Of a stretch of 33,574 bases of DNA, positions 25,277 to 33,574 are shown piece after piece. The stretch is from positions 1 to 33,574 of the forward strand of contig JARBTX010000043.1 in NCBI GenBank assembly GCA_029239975.1, written 5' to 3'. Within the stretch, counting starts at the first letter, position 1. Each line of letters opens with the position of its first letter. The notes beneath the pieces are model-generated. The model saw nothing but the letters and a program-made list of their open reading frames with translations. It was not told the origin of the DNA and searched no databases. The translations under genes and the position numbers were made by a program. This stretch comes from Anaerocolumna sp. GTDB lineage: Bacteria > Bacillota > Clostridia > Lachnospirales > Lachnospiraceae.

Positions 25277-27121
25277 TTATATTTTTGGCTCTCGAAAAGT
25301 AGGTATTATCTGCTTTAGAGCTTCTTTTATAATATTTGTATCTTTGGATTCCAACGCCTCTTTCAGTAGTTCTATTTTCTTATGAATCTCTTCTTGTTCT
25401 ATATCTTCTTTTTGCCTTTCTATATAAATTTTATGGTTTTCCGTTTTTGTTAGTTCTTCTTCTTTCATAAGAAGTTCTTCATATAATTTTTCTCCTGGTC
25501 TAATTCCAATCTCTTTAATTGGAATTTCTGTATATGGTGTATATCCTAATAAACGAATTAATTTTTCAGCCATTGCAAGAATATTAACTGGATGACCCAT
25601 ATCCAATACATAAATCTCCGAATTTGATGCCATGGATCCTGCTCTTAATACCAATTGAGCTGCCTCTGGAATGGTCATAAAATAACGATATGCTCTTTTA
25701 TCTGTTATCGTTACTGGTCCACCATGTTCAATCTGCCTTATAAATAAAGGGATTACAGAACCATTTGAACCTAATACATTACCAAAACGTACTGCTACAT
25801 AATCTGTTTTACTTACCTTTTTCATACTTTGTATGATCATTTCACACATACGCTTGCTTGCACCCATGATGCTGGTTGGATTTACTGCTTTATCCGTTGA
25901 TATTAAAACAAATTTCTCAACATGAAAGCGATCTGCGGCTTGAACCGTATTATACGTTCCAAATACATTATTTTTTATAGCTTCATCTGGGCAATTTTCC
26001 ATAAACGGCACATGTTTGTGCGCTGCTGCATGAAAAACGATCTGTGGTTTATAACGTTTAAAAATCTCTTCTACTTTTTCTTTATCTTGAACAGAAGCTA
26101 TCTCGACATAAAGATTTAACTTCTCCGAATATTCATTTATAAGTTCTTGTTGGATATCGTAAGCATTGTTTTCATAGTTATCAACAATAACTAATTTTGC
26201 AGGATTCGATTTAGCAATCTGCCTACAAAGTTCACTTCCAATGGATCCACCTCCACCTGTAACCATTATTACTTTATGATCTAAGAAATGTTTGATTTCT
26301 TTTTCGTCAAAAGATACAGAATCTCTTCCTAATAAATCATCCATATTTAAATCGCGAACAGATGCTAGTAAATTATTTTCGCTATCATGTAAAATCGATA
26401 ATAGATCTGGAAGCACTCTAACTTTTAAATTTGTCTTTGAAAATGTTTTTAATATTTTATCTTTTCTTTCATTGGATAGTGACGGAATAGCTAATATAAC
26501 TTCTTTTATTGGTAAACTCTTTACTATTTCTTCAAAATGATTGATTGGGCCATAAACCTTTATTCCCCTAATTTTTTTTCCGATTTTTTCTGGATTATCA
26601 TCAATGAAACAATGAATTTTATAGTTTGAACTGGCCTTATGTCTTATTTCTTCCATCAATAAAACACCTGCACTACCAGCACCTACAATAGCTAACGATA
26701 TCTTTTCATTTGAGATACTTTTGATTTTTTTGTTATAGATATGAGAAATAAATCTTACCAATAACATAGTTAGATTAGATATATAACTTGCTATTACAGC
26801 GAAAATCAGACTGGTTTTATATTCAAGAATGAAATAATTAATAAGAAAATATAGCATATAACCAGCAATAACTCCGAAACATAATAATAAATATTCTCTT
26901 TGTTCCGCATACTTCCATACATTTTGATATGTCTTTAAAAAAAATTGACATATAACGATACATAAGAAAGGTAAGAAGATATGAGGTAGTATCTGGTTTA
27001 TATCAACAGGATTCAAATTACTTTTATAAAATAAAAAAACAGATAAAACATTAGCAAGTATAATAATCACTGAATCTATAATAAAAACACTTGGTTTTGG
27101 ATATTTTCTCAATTTACTCAT
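25277..27121 (-). CDS. PglF/CapD-like UDP-GlcNAc 4,6-dehydratase, membrane-bound
   Basis: The 614-residue protein begins with four transmembrane helices (about 14-34, 46-64, 78-98, 105-127). A CoA-binding-like Rossmann domain follows (GAGSAG, 147-152), then an extended SDR domain with GGGGSIGSEL (289-298). The SDR active site has Met in place of the usual Tyr (M419-x3-K423 in TDKAVNPTSIMGASKR), the signature of PglF/FlaA1-type dehydratases. It should make UDP-4-keto-6-deoxy-GlcNAc for the PglE-like enzyme. The ATG at 27119-27121 is chosen over a GTG 12 nt upstream; the RBS is weak. Length matches CapD/WbpM-type enzymes. Confidence 0.93.
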   Translation of the reverse strand: MSKLRKYPKPSVFIIDSVIIILANVLSVFLFYKSNLNPVDINQILPHIFLPFLCIVICQFFLKTYQNVWKYAEQREYLLLCFGVIAGYMLYFLINYFILEYKTSLIFAVIASYISNLTMLLVRFISHIYNKKIKSISNEKISLAIVGAGSAGVLLMEEIRHKASSNYKIHCFIDDNPEKIGKKIRGIKVYGPINHFEEIVKSLPIKEVILAIPSLSNERKDKILKTFSKTNLKVRVLPDLLSILHDSENNLLASVRDLNMDDLLGRDSVSFDEKEIKHFLDHKVIMVTGGGGSIGSELCRQIAKSNPAKLVIVDNYENNAYDIQQELINEYSEKLNLYVEIASVQDKEKVEEIFKRYKPQIVFHAAAHKHVPFMENCPDEAIKNNVFGTYNTVQAADRFHVEKFVLISTDKAVNPTSIMGASKRMCEMIIQSMKKVSKTDYVAVRFGNVLGSNGSVIPLFIRQIEHGGPVTITDKRAYRYFMTIPEAAQLVLRAGSMASNSEIYVLDMGHPVNILAMAEKLIRLLGYTPYTEIPIKEIGIRPGEKLYEELLMKEEELTKTENHKIYIERQKEDIEQEEIHKKIELLKEALESKDTNIIKEALKQIIPTFREPKI

Positions 27122-27259
27122 ATGAATACCCACATACCAGAATGTTAAATAAATTAAAACACCTGGATTCCTTTCTTTTTCTTTTTCTAACTACTAAAGA
27201 GACAAGAATTTAATGGTTTCACTAAAACTTGCTCTATTGCATTAATTAAAAATATAAAT

Positions 27260-27988
27260 CTATTCCATAATATAAATTATTTTTCTCTTGCGTTCTTTAC
27301 CATCTATTATCAAATGAGCATTTTCTATCAATTGGGAATTGTACTTTGCTCCAAGATTTATATTCACGATATCTAAGGCATCACGGATAATCGGATAACG
27401 AGTCTTTATATTGTGACAATCACTCCCTAAAACATCGATATAACCATTTTCTATATAATGTAAAACTCTCTTTCTATTCTTTTTATCTATAATTGAAGTT
27501 GTATTAAGTTGAATTGTACAACCTGATTCTTTTAACTTTTCAATAATTCTAACATTATTTTTGATTGCAGGATAACGTTCAACATGTGCTATTATTGGAA
27601 TCACATTGTAGAAAGAACATAAACGCTCTAACATATCAAAAACAGGATTATCCCACTTTTTATCGAAGGGTAATTCTACTAATAGATATCTTGTATTTTT
27701 TATACATAAACCATCTATATCAGGGTAATGGAATAAATAAGGGTGAAGCGCTGTTTCACTTGCTGGTATTAAATTAATTTTTGATTCAACCAAAAGACTT
27801 AATGATTTATCTCTTTTATGAATAAATTCATCAAGAGATACTTTCGTTGGATTAAAATGCGGAGTACAAACTGCTGTTTGAACATTTTGTTCATCAAGCA
27901 ATTTTATTAATTCATATGCTTCATTCAGATCACAGGCTCCATCATCTATAAACGGTAAAATATGAGTGTGTATATCAATCATTTTCAT
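27260..27988 (-). CDS. PHP-type protein-tyrosine phosphatase (CpsB/YwqE-like)
   Basis: The 242-residue protein has the PHP metal sites in order: IDIHTHILPFIDDGA (His6, His8), CTPHF, ASETALH, AHVERYP and LGSDCHN. It is the Gram-positive manganese-dependent phosphatase that dephosphorylates BY-kinases and thereby sets polysaccharide length. The start ATG overlaps the end of the BY-kinase gene by 14 nt (frame-shifted AATGAAAATGATTGA region), so translational coupling is likely. No separate RBS was seen. Confidence 0.92.
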   Translation of the reverse strand: MKMIDIHTHILPFIDDGACDLNEAYELIKLLDEQNVQTAVCTPHFNPTKVSLDEFIHKRDKSLSLLVESKINLIPASETALHPYLFHYPDIDGLCIKNTRYLLVELPFDKKWDNPVFDMLERLCSFYNVIPIIAHVERYPAIKNNVRIIEKLKESGCTIQLNTTSIIDKKNRKRVLHYIENGYIDVLGSDCHNIKTRYPIIRDALDIVNINLGAKYNSQLIENAHLIIDGKERKRKIIYIME

Positions 27989-29381
27989 TGTTGCTATTAT
28001 AGTAATAATAATGAGACATTGACTTACCCTGATTAAGCTCTACCCCATTAATAACGAAACCTAAAAGGTTTGCTTTTGCTAACTCAAATTTTGATAGTGC
28101 ATTTGTAATATTCGGATGTGTGGTAATATTTTCTCTTACTACAACAATAACTCCGTCAACTAATTTAACAAGACTTAGACAATCTGAAACAATATTTACA
28201 GGTGGTGTATCAATTAAGATATAATCGTATTCCTTATCTAAAATACTAATTAACTCTTCCATCTGCATACTTCCTAATAATTCAGCTGGATTAGGTGGAA
28301 TTTGACCCAATGTTATTACATGTAAATTAAGGTGATTTGTTGGGCGAATGATATCCCTTACATCAGCCATACCAGATAATGTATCACTAATACCTGCCGT
28401 GTTTTTTAAAGAAAAAAATGTGTGTAATCTACCTTTTCGTAAATCGCAGTCCATTAATAATACTTTTGCACCCGTCTGAGCAATCGCTATTGCTAAATTT
28501 GTACTTGTAGTACTTTTTCCTTCTCTAGGAATAGGACTGCTTACAATAATCTTTTTACAGGAATCAGAACGCACTGTAAATCTTAGATTCGTTCGTAAGG
28601 ACTTATATGCCTCTGTTAAAACAAAGTTTGTATCTTCACTTTTATCTTCTATATTAACTTGATTTTTTTTCTTTGTAACCTTGTATATGAATCGTTTTAA
28701 TTTTGGTGTAGCTTTATGATTGGATTCAAAGCTAGGAATAGAACCTAAAATTGGAAGTTGGTATTTTTTCAATAAATCTTCTTGGCCTTTTACTTTGATA
28801 TCAAATATTTCCAACAATAATGATAAGAGAACCGAGAAAACAAAACCTAAAAATCCACCTATCGCCGTGTTAAGTAATACATTAGGGCTTGATTGTCTTG
28901 TTGGTAAAACAACTGGATCAACAACACTAATTTCTGCTGATGATTTAATTTTACGAATTAAACCGGGTGCAACATGTTGCATTGTCTCAGCTATTTTAAA
29001 CGAATCATTTGGATCATTCGTTGTTACACTTATTCTAAAAATCTCAGTGTTATTAACTACTCCAATTGATGTCATTTTTTTAAGCTCATCTGGCGAATAT
29101 TTCAGATCACCTTCTTCAGAAACTTGTTTATAAAATACGTTTGTTTGTAAGAAATTAATATAAGTTGCTACAATCTTTTGCGCATAATTAAGTTCATTTA
29201 AATTAGCGGATGTTGTTGTTTCATTTGTATAAACATACATTTGTACGGATGCAGTATAAGATGGATTAATGATAAATTTGCTAACCATAAAAAAAACAAA
29301 TAAGCCAGCAACTGAACATGTAATTATGAATACATAACGTTTTATCAAAATCGCAACTAACTCTGTTAAAGAAAATTCCAT
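27975..29381 (-). CDS. Wzz/BY-kinase fusion: polysaccharide co-polymerase with tyrosine autokinase
   Basis: The 468-residue protein combines CpsC- and CpsD-like parts. The Wzz-type N-terminal part has a first helix at about 15-34, an external domain and a second helix at about 169-192. The cytoplasmic kinase carries Walker A (SSPIPREGKST, 281-291), Walker A' (VLLMDCDLRK, 307-316), Walker B (YILIDTPP, 387-394) and a tyrosine cluster YYYY (458-461) close to the C-terminus. It controls chain length through tyrosine phosphorylation, opposed by the phosphatase encoded next. The ATG at 29379-29381 follows GGAGG; the upstream ATG at 29435 is unlikely. Fusion of both parts is typical of Gram-negative Wzc but not of most bacilli. 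Confidence 0.92.
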   Translation of the reverse strand: MEFSLTELVAILIKRYVFIITCSVAGLFVFFMVSKFIINPSYTASVQMYVYTNETTTSANLNELNYAQKIVATYINFLQTNVFYKQVSEEGDLKYSPDELKKMTSIGVVNNTEIFRISVTTNDPNDSFKIAETMQHVAPGLIRKIKSSAEISVVDPVVLPTRQSSPNVLLNTAIGGFLGFVFSVLLSLLLEIFDIKVKGQEDLLKKYQLPILGSIPSFESNHKATPKLKRFIYKVTKKKNQVNIEDKSEDTNFVLTEAYKSLRTNLRFTVRSDSCKKIIVSSPIPREGKSTTSTNLAIAIAQTGAKVLLMDCDLRKGRLHTFFSLKNTAGISDTLSGMADVRDIIRPTNHLNLHVITLGQIPPNPAELLGSMQMEELISILDKEYDYILIDTPPVNIVSDCLSLVKLVDGVIVVVRENITTHPNITNALSKFELAKANLLGFVINGVELNQGKSMSHYYYYNSNNEND

Positions 29382-29486
29382 AAAATAACCTCCGTTTATA
29401 CGTTTTCCCATTAGCATTAAAACTCGTTTGCTCAACTACTATTCTTTAAACATGAATATTTATTACATCATTTGATTTCTACACTC

Positions 29487-29515
29487 ATAATATGTCGTAA
29501 ATACATTTCTGTGAT
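29487..29515 (-). promoter_or_regulatory. Possible promoter of the polysaccharide locus
   Basis: On the minus strand ATCACA (29510-29515) and TATTAT (29487-29492) are 17 nt apart, about 105 nt before the BY-kinase ATG and just after the two tandem terminators. The -10 matches five of six positions and the -35 four. Confidence 0.4.
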
Positions 29516-29565
29516 AAAATAAAGATTTATTCCTGCACTTTTTAGCATTTTATATACAAATAAGA

Positions 29566-29618
29566 AAAAAAACAGCCAAATCAAGTACGTATGAATCTAA
29601 CTCAAACATTTGATTTGG
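29566..29618 (-). terminator. Second intrinsic terminator after rsfS
   Basis: gccaaatcaa (29574-29583) pairs perfectly with ttgatttggc (29609-29618) across a 25-nt loop. On the minus strand the stem is followed by TGTTTTTTTT. It lies 51 nt beyond the first terminator. Confidence 0.75.
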
Positions 29619-29621
29619 CAA

Positions 29622-29671
29622 TAAAAAAAGCTCTAAATCTAAAATTTACATCTGTAAATTCTGATTTAGAG
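29622..29671 (-). terminator. First intrinsic terminator after rsfS
   Basis: gctctaaatc (29629-29638) pairs with gatttagagc (29662-29671), extended by an inner stem aatttaca/tgtaaatt with a small loop. On the minus strand the stem ends in seven Ts (29622-29628). It begins 8 nt after the rsfS stop codon. Confidence 0.85.
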
Positions 29672-29678
29672 CCTAACA

Positions 29679-30041
29679 TTAAGCTTCTAATTGTTCTTTG
29701 CTTATCGTTTTTCCATCTCTCCATATTCTTTCAAGATCATAGAATAGTCTATCTTCTTTAGAGAATACATGGACAACCATATCGCCGTAATCTAATAATA
29801 TCCAACTAGCGGAGCGTACACCTTCAATTCTTTTTGGTTCAACACCTTGTCTTCCTAACGTTTCTTGAACACTATCAACTAAGGCACTAACTTGGGAAGC
29901 ATTGGTACCATTTGCAATGATGAAATAATCAGCAATAACAGAAATATCACCAATTTCAATTACTTTTATATCCTCACCCTTTTTCTCATCTAAAGCGTTG
30001 TAAGCTAATCTAGCCATTTCTTTTGATGTCATATTACTCAT
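29679..30041 (-). CDS. rsfS: Ribosomal silencing factor RsfS
   Basis: The 120-residue protein has the RsfS/Iojap pattern: VIEIGDISVIADYFIIANGTNASQVSALVDSV, then GVRSASWILLDYGDMVVHVFSKEDRLFYDLERIW. The family binds L14 of the large subunit and blocks subunit joining when nutrients are scarce. RBS AAAGGAG is present before the ATG at 30039-30041. It lies at the end of the yhbY-nadD-yqeK-rsfS group and is closed by two tandem terminators. Confidence 0.96.
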   Translation of the reverse strand: MSNMTSKEMARLAYNALDEKKGEDIKVIEIGDISVIADYFIIANGTNASQVSALVDSVQETLGRQGVEPKRIEGVRSASWILLDYGDMVVHVFSKEDRLFYDLERIWRDGKTISKEQLEA

Positions 30042-30077
30042 ATTTAAACTCCTTTCAAAACTAATTTTTTTTATATC

Positions 30078-30137
30078 ATCTAAGTAAAACTAAATTCTTA
30101 AATATAATATCTAAGTAAAACTAAATTTATAAATATA
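30078..30137. repeat. Two-copy tandem repeat of about 31 bp between yqeK and rsfS
   Basis: A unit beginning atctaagtaaaactaaatt occurs at 30078-30108 and again from 30109; the second copy differs in its last third. It fills most of the gap and ends at the yqeK stop codon. Confidence 0.75.
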
Positions 30138-30719
30138 TTATAAAAGTAAATTCTTATAATACTGATACGTATCAACTGTTAAGGTATCAATCTCTTTATT
30201 TGATTCTTCTAAATACTTTAATGTATTTTCTAATGTTAGTAATACCGTTTTATCTAAGTCGATAAATGCTAATTTTCGCACTTCATCCAATCCAGGTATT
30301 TGTTTCGTTGAACGATTTGGCTCGATATAATCAGCAATAAAAATAATTTTCTCTAATATGGACATATCAGGCTTTCCTGTGGTATGGAATGTGATAGCTG
30401 ATAAAATAGCTTCATCATCGATTCCGTAAACATGTTTTGCATAATAGGAACCTAATTTTCCATGTAGTAAAAATGGATTTTTTCTTTCCACTTCTGATAT
30501 ATCCAAATGATATGTTTCACATTCTATTAATAACTGTTCATCCGATAGACATTTTGCAACGTCATGTAACAATCCTGCTAAATTCGCTTTGTTCGCATCA
30601 TATCCATAGTGAAGTGCTAAAGCAAAGCTAATTCCCTGCACACCTAACGAATGGTAGAATCTCTTTTCATTTAACTTCTTTAGTAGATCATGTTGTATCT
30701 TATATATATCGTAATCCAT
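30138..30719 (-). CDS. yqeK: YqeK, HD-domain diadenosine tetraphosphatase
   Basis: The 193-residue HD-domain protein has the YqeK motifs: RFYHSLGVQ (first His), GLLHDVAK (His-Asp pair), and later LLHGKLGSYYA and SAITFHTTGK. The family hydrolyses Ap4A symmetrically to ADP in Gram-positive bacteria. The ATG at 30717-30719 with GAGGT 5 nt upstream is preferred to the ATG 12 nt further up. It lies between nadD (29 nt gap) and rsfS, as in other Firmicutes. Confidence 0.93.
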   Translation of the reverse strand: MDYDIYKIQHDLLKKLNEKRFYHSLGVQGISFALALHYGYDANKANLAGLLHDVAKCLSDEQLLIECETYHLDISEVERKNPFLLHGKLGSYYAKHVYGIDDEAILSAITFHTTGKPDMSILEKIIFIADYIEPNRSTKQIPGLDEVRKLAFIDLDKTVLLTLENTLKYLEESNKEIDTLTVDTYQYYKNLLL

Positions 30720-30748
30720 ATCAAACCTCATATAGTTAATAATTAATT

Positions 30749-31351
30749 TTATAAATATAACTTATTATCATTAATATACTCAATCACCGGTTCTGGAACA
30801 TAATAGCGGATTGATTTATTTTCTTTGATATAATCACGAATCATATTAGAGGATACATCCATATTAGGTACTGATAAATAATGGATGGTAGCTCTGAATT
30901 TACTTGTTAAATGATCTATCTGATCTATTAATTGCTGCTCTGGAAGATGATATCTACCAAATGCTACAATATGAGCTAGTTTCATAATTCTATCGGTCTG
31001 ATACCACTGTTCAATTTGAAACAAGGAATCTGCTCCTAAGATAAAGTAGTACTCATTTTCTGGAAATTTAGTTGTTAAATCTTCTAAGGTATCAACCGTA
31101 TAAGTAGTACCTTCTCTTTCTAATTCTACACTTGAAAACTCAAAATGCGGATTATCTTTAATCGCCAAATGAATCATATTACTTCGATGATCATCATTAA
31201 CAATATCACTATTTGGTTTGTGCGGTGGCTTTTTCGTAGGCATGATTAATACCTTATCAAGCTTTAATTGTTCATAAGCACATTCCGCCATGATTAGATG
31301 CGCAATATGAATTGGATTAAAAGTACCACCCATGATTCCTATCTTACTCAT
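30749..31351 (-). CDS. nadD: Nicotinate-mononucleotide adenylyltransferase
   Basis: The 200-residue protein has the nucleotidyltransferase start KIGIMGGTFNPIHIAHLIMAE, with HIAH in place of the usual HxGH, and the second motif SVPNMDVSSNMIRDYI (SSxxIR). KPPHKPNSDI and YTVDTLEDL are typical NadD segments. It makes nicotinate adenine dinucleotide in NAD synthesis. It lies 50 nt after yhbY and 29 nt before yqeK. The Gly-to-Ala change in HxGH is a small oddity seen in some clostridial homologues. Confidence 0.95.
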   Translation of the reverse strand: MSKIGIMGGTFNPIHIAHLIMAECAYEQLKLDKVLIMPTKKPPHKPNSDIVNDDHRSNMIHLAIKDNPHFEFSSVELEREGTTYTVDTLEDLTTKFPENEYYFILGADSLFQIEQWYQTDRIMKLAHIVAFGRYHLPEQQLIDQIDHLTSKFRATIHYLSVPNMDVSSNMIRDYIKENKSIRYYVPEPVIEYINDNKLYL

Positions 31352-31401
31352 CGTAGGCTTATCCTTTCGTATACGTACTCAAATTGCTACGTTACTTTAT
31401 T

Positions 31402-31713
31402 TTACTGCATTTTTGTTTTCGGTTCTTTTGGAAGTTCTATTTTTTTCTTCTCTTTTGATTCACGATAAAGTACTATTTTTTTACCAATTACTTGTACAAC
31501 TTGACTGTGAGTTCTCTCTGCTACTATCTGAGCAATCTCATTTGGGTCATCCAGGCAATTTTTAAGTACATTAATCTTTATTAATTCTCTTGCTTCTAAT
31601 GCCTCATCTAAACCTTTCGTGATCTCAGGCGTTAAGCTTGCTTTTCCTACTTGGTAAATTGGATCTATATTCATCGCAAGACCTTTTAAATAAGCTCTTT
31701 GTTTACTTGTCAT
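31402..31713 (-). CDS. yhbY: YhbY, CRM-domain ribosome-assembly RNA-binding protein
   Basis: The 103-residue protein is a single CRM/YhbY domain: MTSKQRAYLKGLAMNIDPIYQVGKASLTPEI, then LIKINVLKNCLDD, with the GxxG-like GKASLT loop. It binds pre-50S particles. RBS GGAGGA lies a few bases before the ATG. Its C-terminal tail is Lys-rich. It stands between obgE and nadD, in the classic Firmicute order. Confidence 0.95.
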   Translation of the reverse strand: MTSKQRAYLKGLAMNIDPIYQVGKASLTPEITKGLDEALEARELIKINVLKNCLDDPNEIAQIVAERTHSQVVQVIGKKIVLYRESKEKKKIELPKEPKTKMQ

Positions 31714-31769
31714 TCACTAATCCTCCATCCTACTAATACGCCACGAATATGGGCGTCAGCATATATTCA

Positions 31770-31799
31770 TCGTGTGAAAAATCAAGATTTTTCACACGA
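31770..31799. repeat. Perfect hairpin palindrome between obgE and yhbY
   Basis: cgtgtgaaaaatc (31771-31783) pairs with gatttttcacacg (31786-31798), a 13-bp perfect stem with a 2-nt centre AA. No T-run follows on either strand. A second, weaker pairing of cacgaatat with atattcatcgtg overlaps its left arm (31743-31774). It starts 11 nt after the obgE stop. Confidence 0.7.
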
Positions 31800-31809
31800 A
31801 TTATCTTAA

Positions 31810-33096
<1,287 letters not shown>

Positions 33097-33153
33097 TTAT
33101 TTCACCTCTTATTCGTTTCAAATTAATTCTAATATCGTTAATTTAATGTTCTT

Positions 33154-33182
33154 ATTATAATCAGATTTTACCAAAAATACAA
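33154..33182 (-). promoter_or_regulatory. Sigma-A promoter of obgE
   Basis: On the minus strand TTGTAT (33177-33182) and a perfect TATAAT (33154-33159) are 17 nt apart, 58 nt before the obgE ATG. Confidence 0.7.
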
Positions 33183-33221
33183 CAAGAACGCAAAAATAGT
33201 CTCTATGTTTATCTATAAATA

Positions 33222-33258
33222 AACCCCAAATTCATGATTTAATCAAGAATTTGGGGTT
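33222..33258 (-). terminator. Hairpin after rpmA, probable terminator or attenuator
   Basis: aaccccaaattc (33222-33233) pairs perfectly with gaatttggggtt (33247-33258). On the minus strand a short T-rich tract (TTTATTTATAG) follows. It lies 16 nt after the rpmA stop codon. Confidence 0.65.
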
Positions 33259-33273
33259 CATAATCATCTCATA

Positions 33274-33561
33274 TTATTTTGATTCAACAGGGTAAACAGA
33301 AGCTTGCTTCTTGTCTCTACCTTTTCTTTCGAATCTAACAATACCGTCAACTAATGCGAATAAAGTATCATCTCCGCCACGTCCAACGTTGTTACCCGGA
33401 TGAATTTTTGTTCCGCGTTGTCTGTAAAGTATATTTCCAGCTAAAACAAATTGTCCGTCAGCTCTTTTCGCACCTAATCTCTTGGATTCGGAATCTCTAC
33501 CATTCTTAGTAGAACCAACACCCTTTTTATGAGCGAAAAATTGAAGGTTCATCTTTAACAT
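33274..33561 (-). CDS. rpmA: 50S ribosomal protein L27 with cleavable N-terminal extension
   Basis: The 95-residue protein carries the L27 signature [12 protein letters not shown] and [18 protein letters not shown]. The N-terminus reads [21 protein letters not shown]; Firmicute L27 is cut after LQFF by the Prp protease before it can work in the peptidyl transferase centre. GGAGGTG stands 6 nt before the ATG at 33559-33561. The ysxB/prp gene usually lies just upstream, outside the window. The next gene is obgE, after a hairpin and a promoter. Confidence 0.98.
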   Translation of the reverse strand: MLKMNLQFFAHKKGVGSTKNGRDSESKRLGAKRADGQFVLAGNILYRQRGTKIHPGNNVGRGGDDTLFALVDGIVRFERKGRDKKQASVYPVESK

Positions 33562-33574
33562 AACCTACACCTCC

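Noticed and set aside
13193..29381. Prophage or recent mobile island containing the polysaccharide locus
   Set aside because: No integrase, transposase, attachment repeats or tRNA gene was found; base composition matches the neighbouring housekeeping genes.

Overview
The window looks like chromosomal DNA of a low-GC, Gram-positive clostridial Firmicute, most likely a Lachnospiraceae-type organism. The base composition is strongly AT-rich, ribosome binding sites are AGGAGG-like, and promoters are sigma-A-like (TTGACA/TATAAT). The right end carries the typical Firmicute order rpmA-obgE-yhbY-nadD-yqeK-rsfS, and lexA faces a LysM protein as in Bacillus lexA/yneA. The genus is inference; no rRNA or tRNA gene was seen. 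Almost every gene lies on the minus strand; the exceptions are an intracellular subtilisin, lexA and a small membrane protein.

Left part (1-9.8 kb): this region holds two separate BlaI/M56 (BlaR1-like) regulatory pairs, at 1-933 and 7440-8790. Each is preceded by a sigma-A promoter carrying two BlaI-type operators. The second pair continues into a large lipoprotein gene. Between the pairs lie a stand-alone DUF692/MNIO-type enzyme, an intracellular serine protease with a LIPY-like N-terminal motif, a MurC/Mpl-type Mur ligase and a small membrane-anchored protein of unknown function. A GNAT acetyltransferase follows the second pair.

Middle (9.9-13.1 kb): a CapF-like reductase/cupin gene is broken by one in-frame TAA at codon 19. 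Next comes an SOS module in which lexA and a YneA-like LysM protein diverge from an intergenic region with three good LexA-box-like sites and one half-matching site. A small four-helix membrane protein follows lexA.

Exopolysaccharide locus (13.2-29.4 kb, all minus strand): read in its own direction it encodes a fused Wzz/BY-kinase, a PHP-type phosphotyrosine phosphatase, a PglF/CapD-like dehydratase, a PglE-like aminotransferase, a PglC-like initiating phosphoglycosyl transferase, a GNAT acetyltransferase, a short DegT-like PLP enzyme, a FemAB-like aminoacyltransferase-fold protein, two GT4 glycosyltransferases, a Wzy-like polymerase, a hexapeptide acetyltransferase, a Wzx-like flippase and a UDP-sugar dehydrogenase. 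Together they suggest a Wzy-dependent surface polysaccharide that starts with a 4-amino-4,6-dideoxy sugar, contains a uronic acid and is probably decorated on amino groups. A degenerate 14-bp minisatellite sits between two of the genes. Two tandem terminators separate the locus from the housekeeping genes upstream.

Right end (29.7-33.6 kb): this is the conserved ribosome-assembly and NAD cluster rsfS, yqeK, nadD, yhbY, obgE and rpmA. The last encodes L27 with the cleavable Firmicute N-terminal extension.
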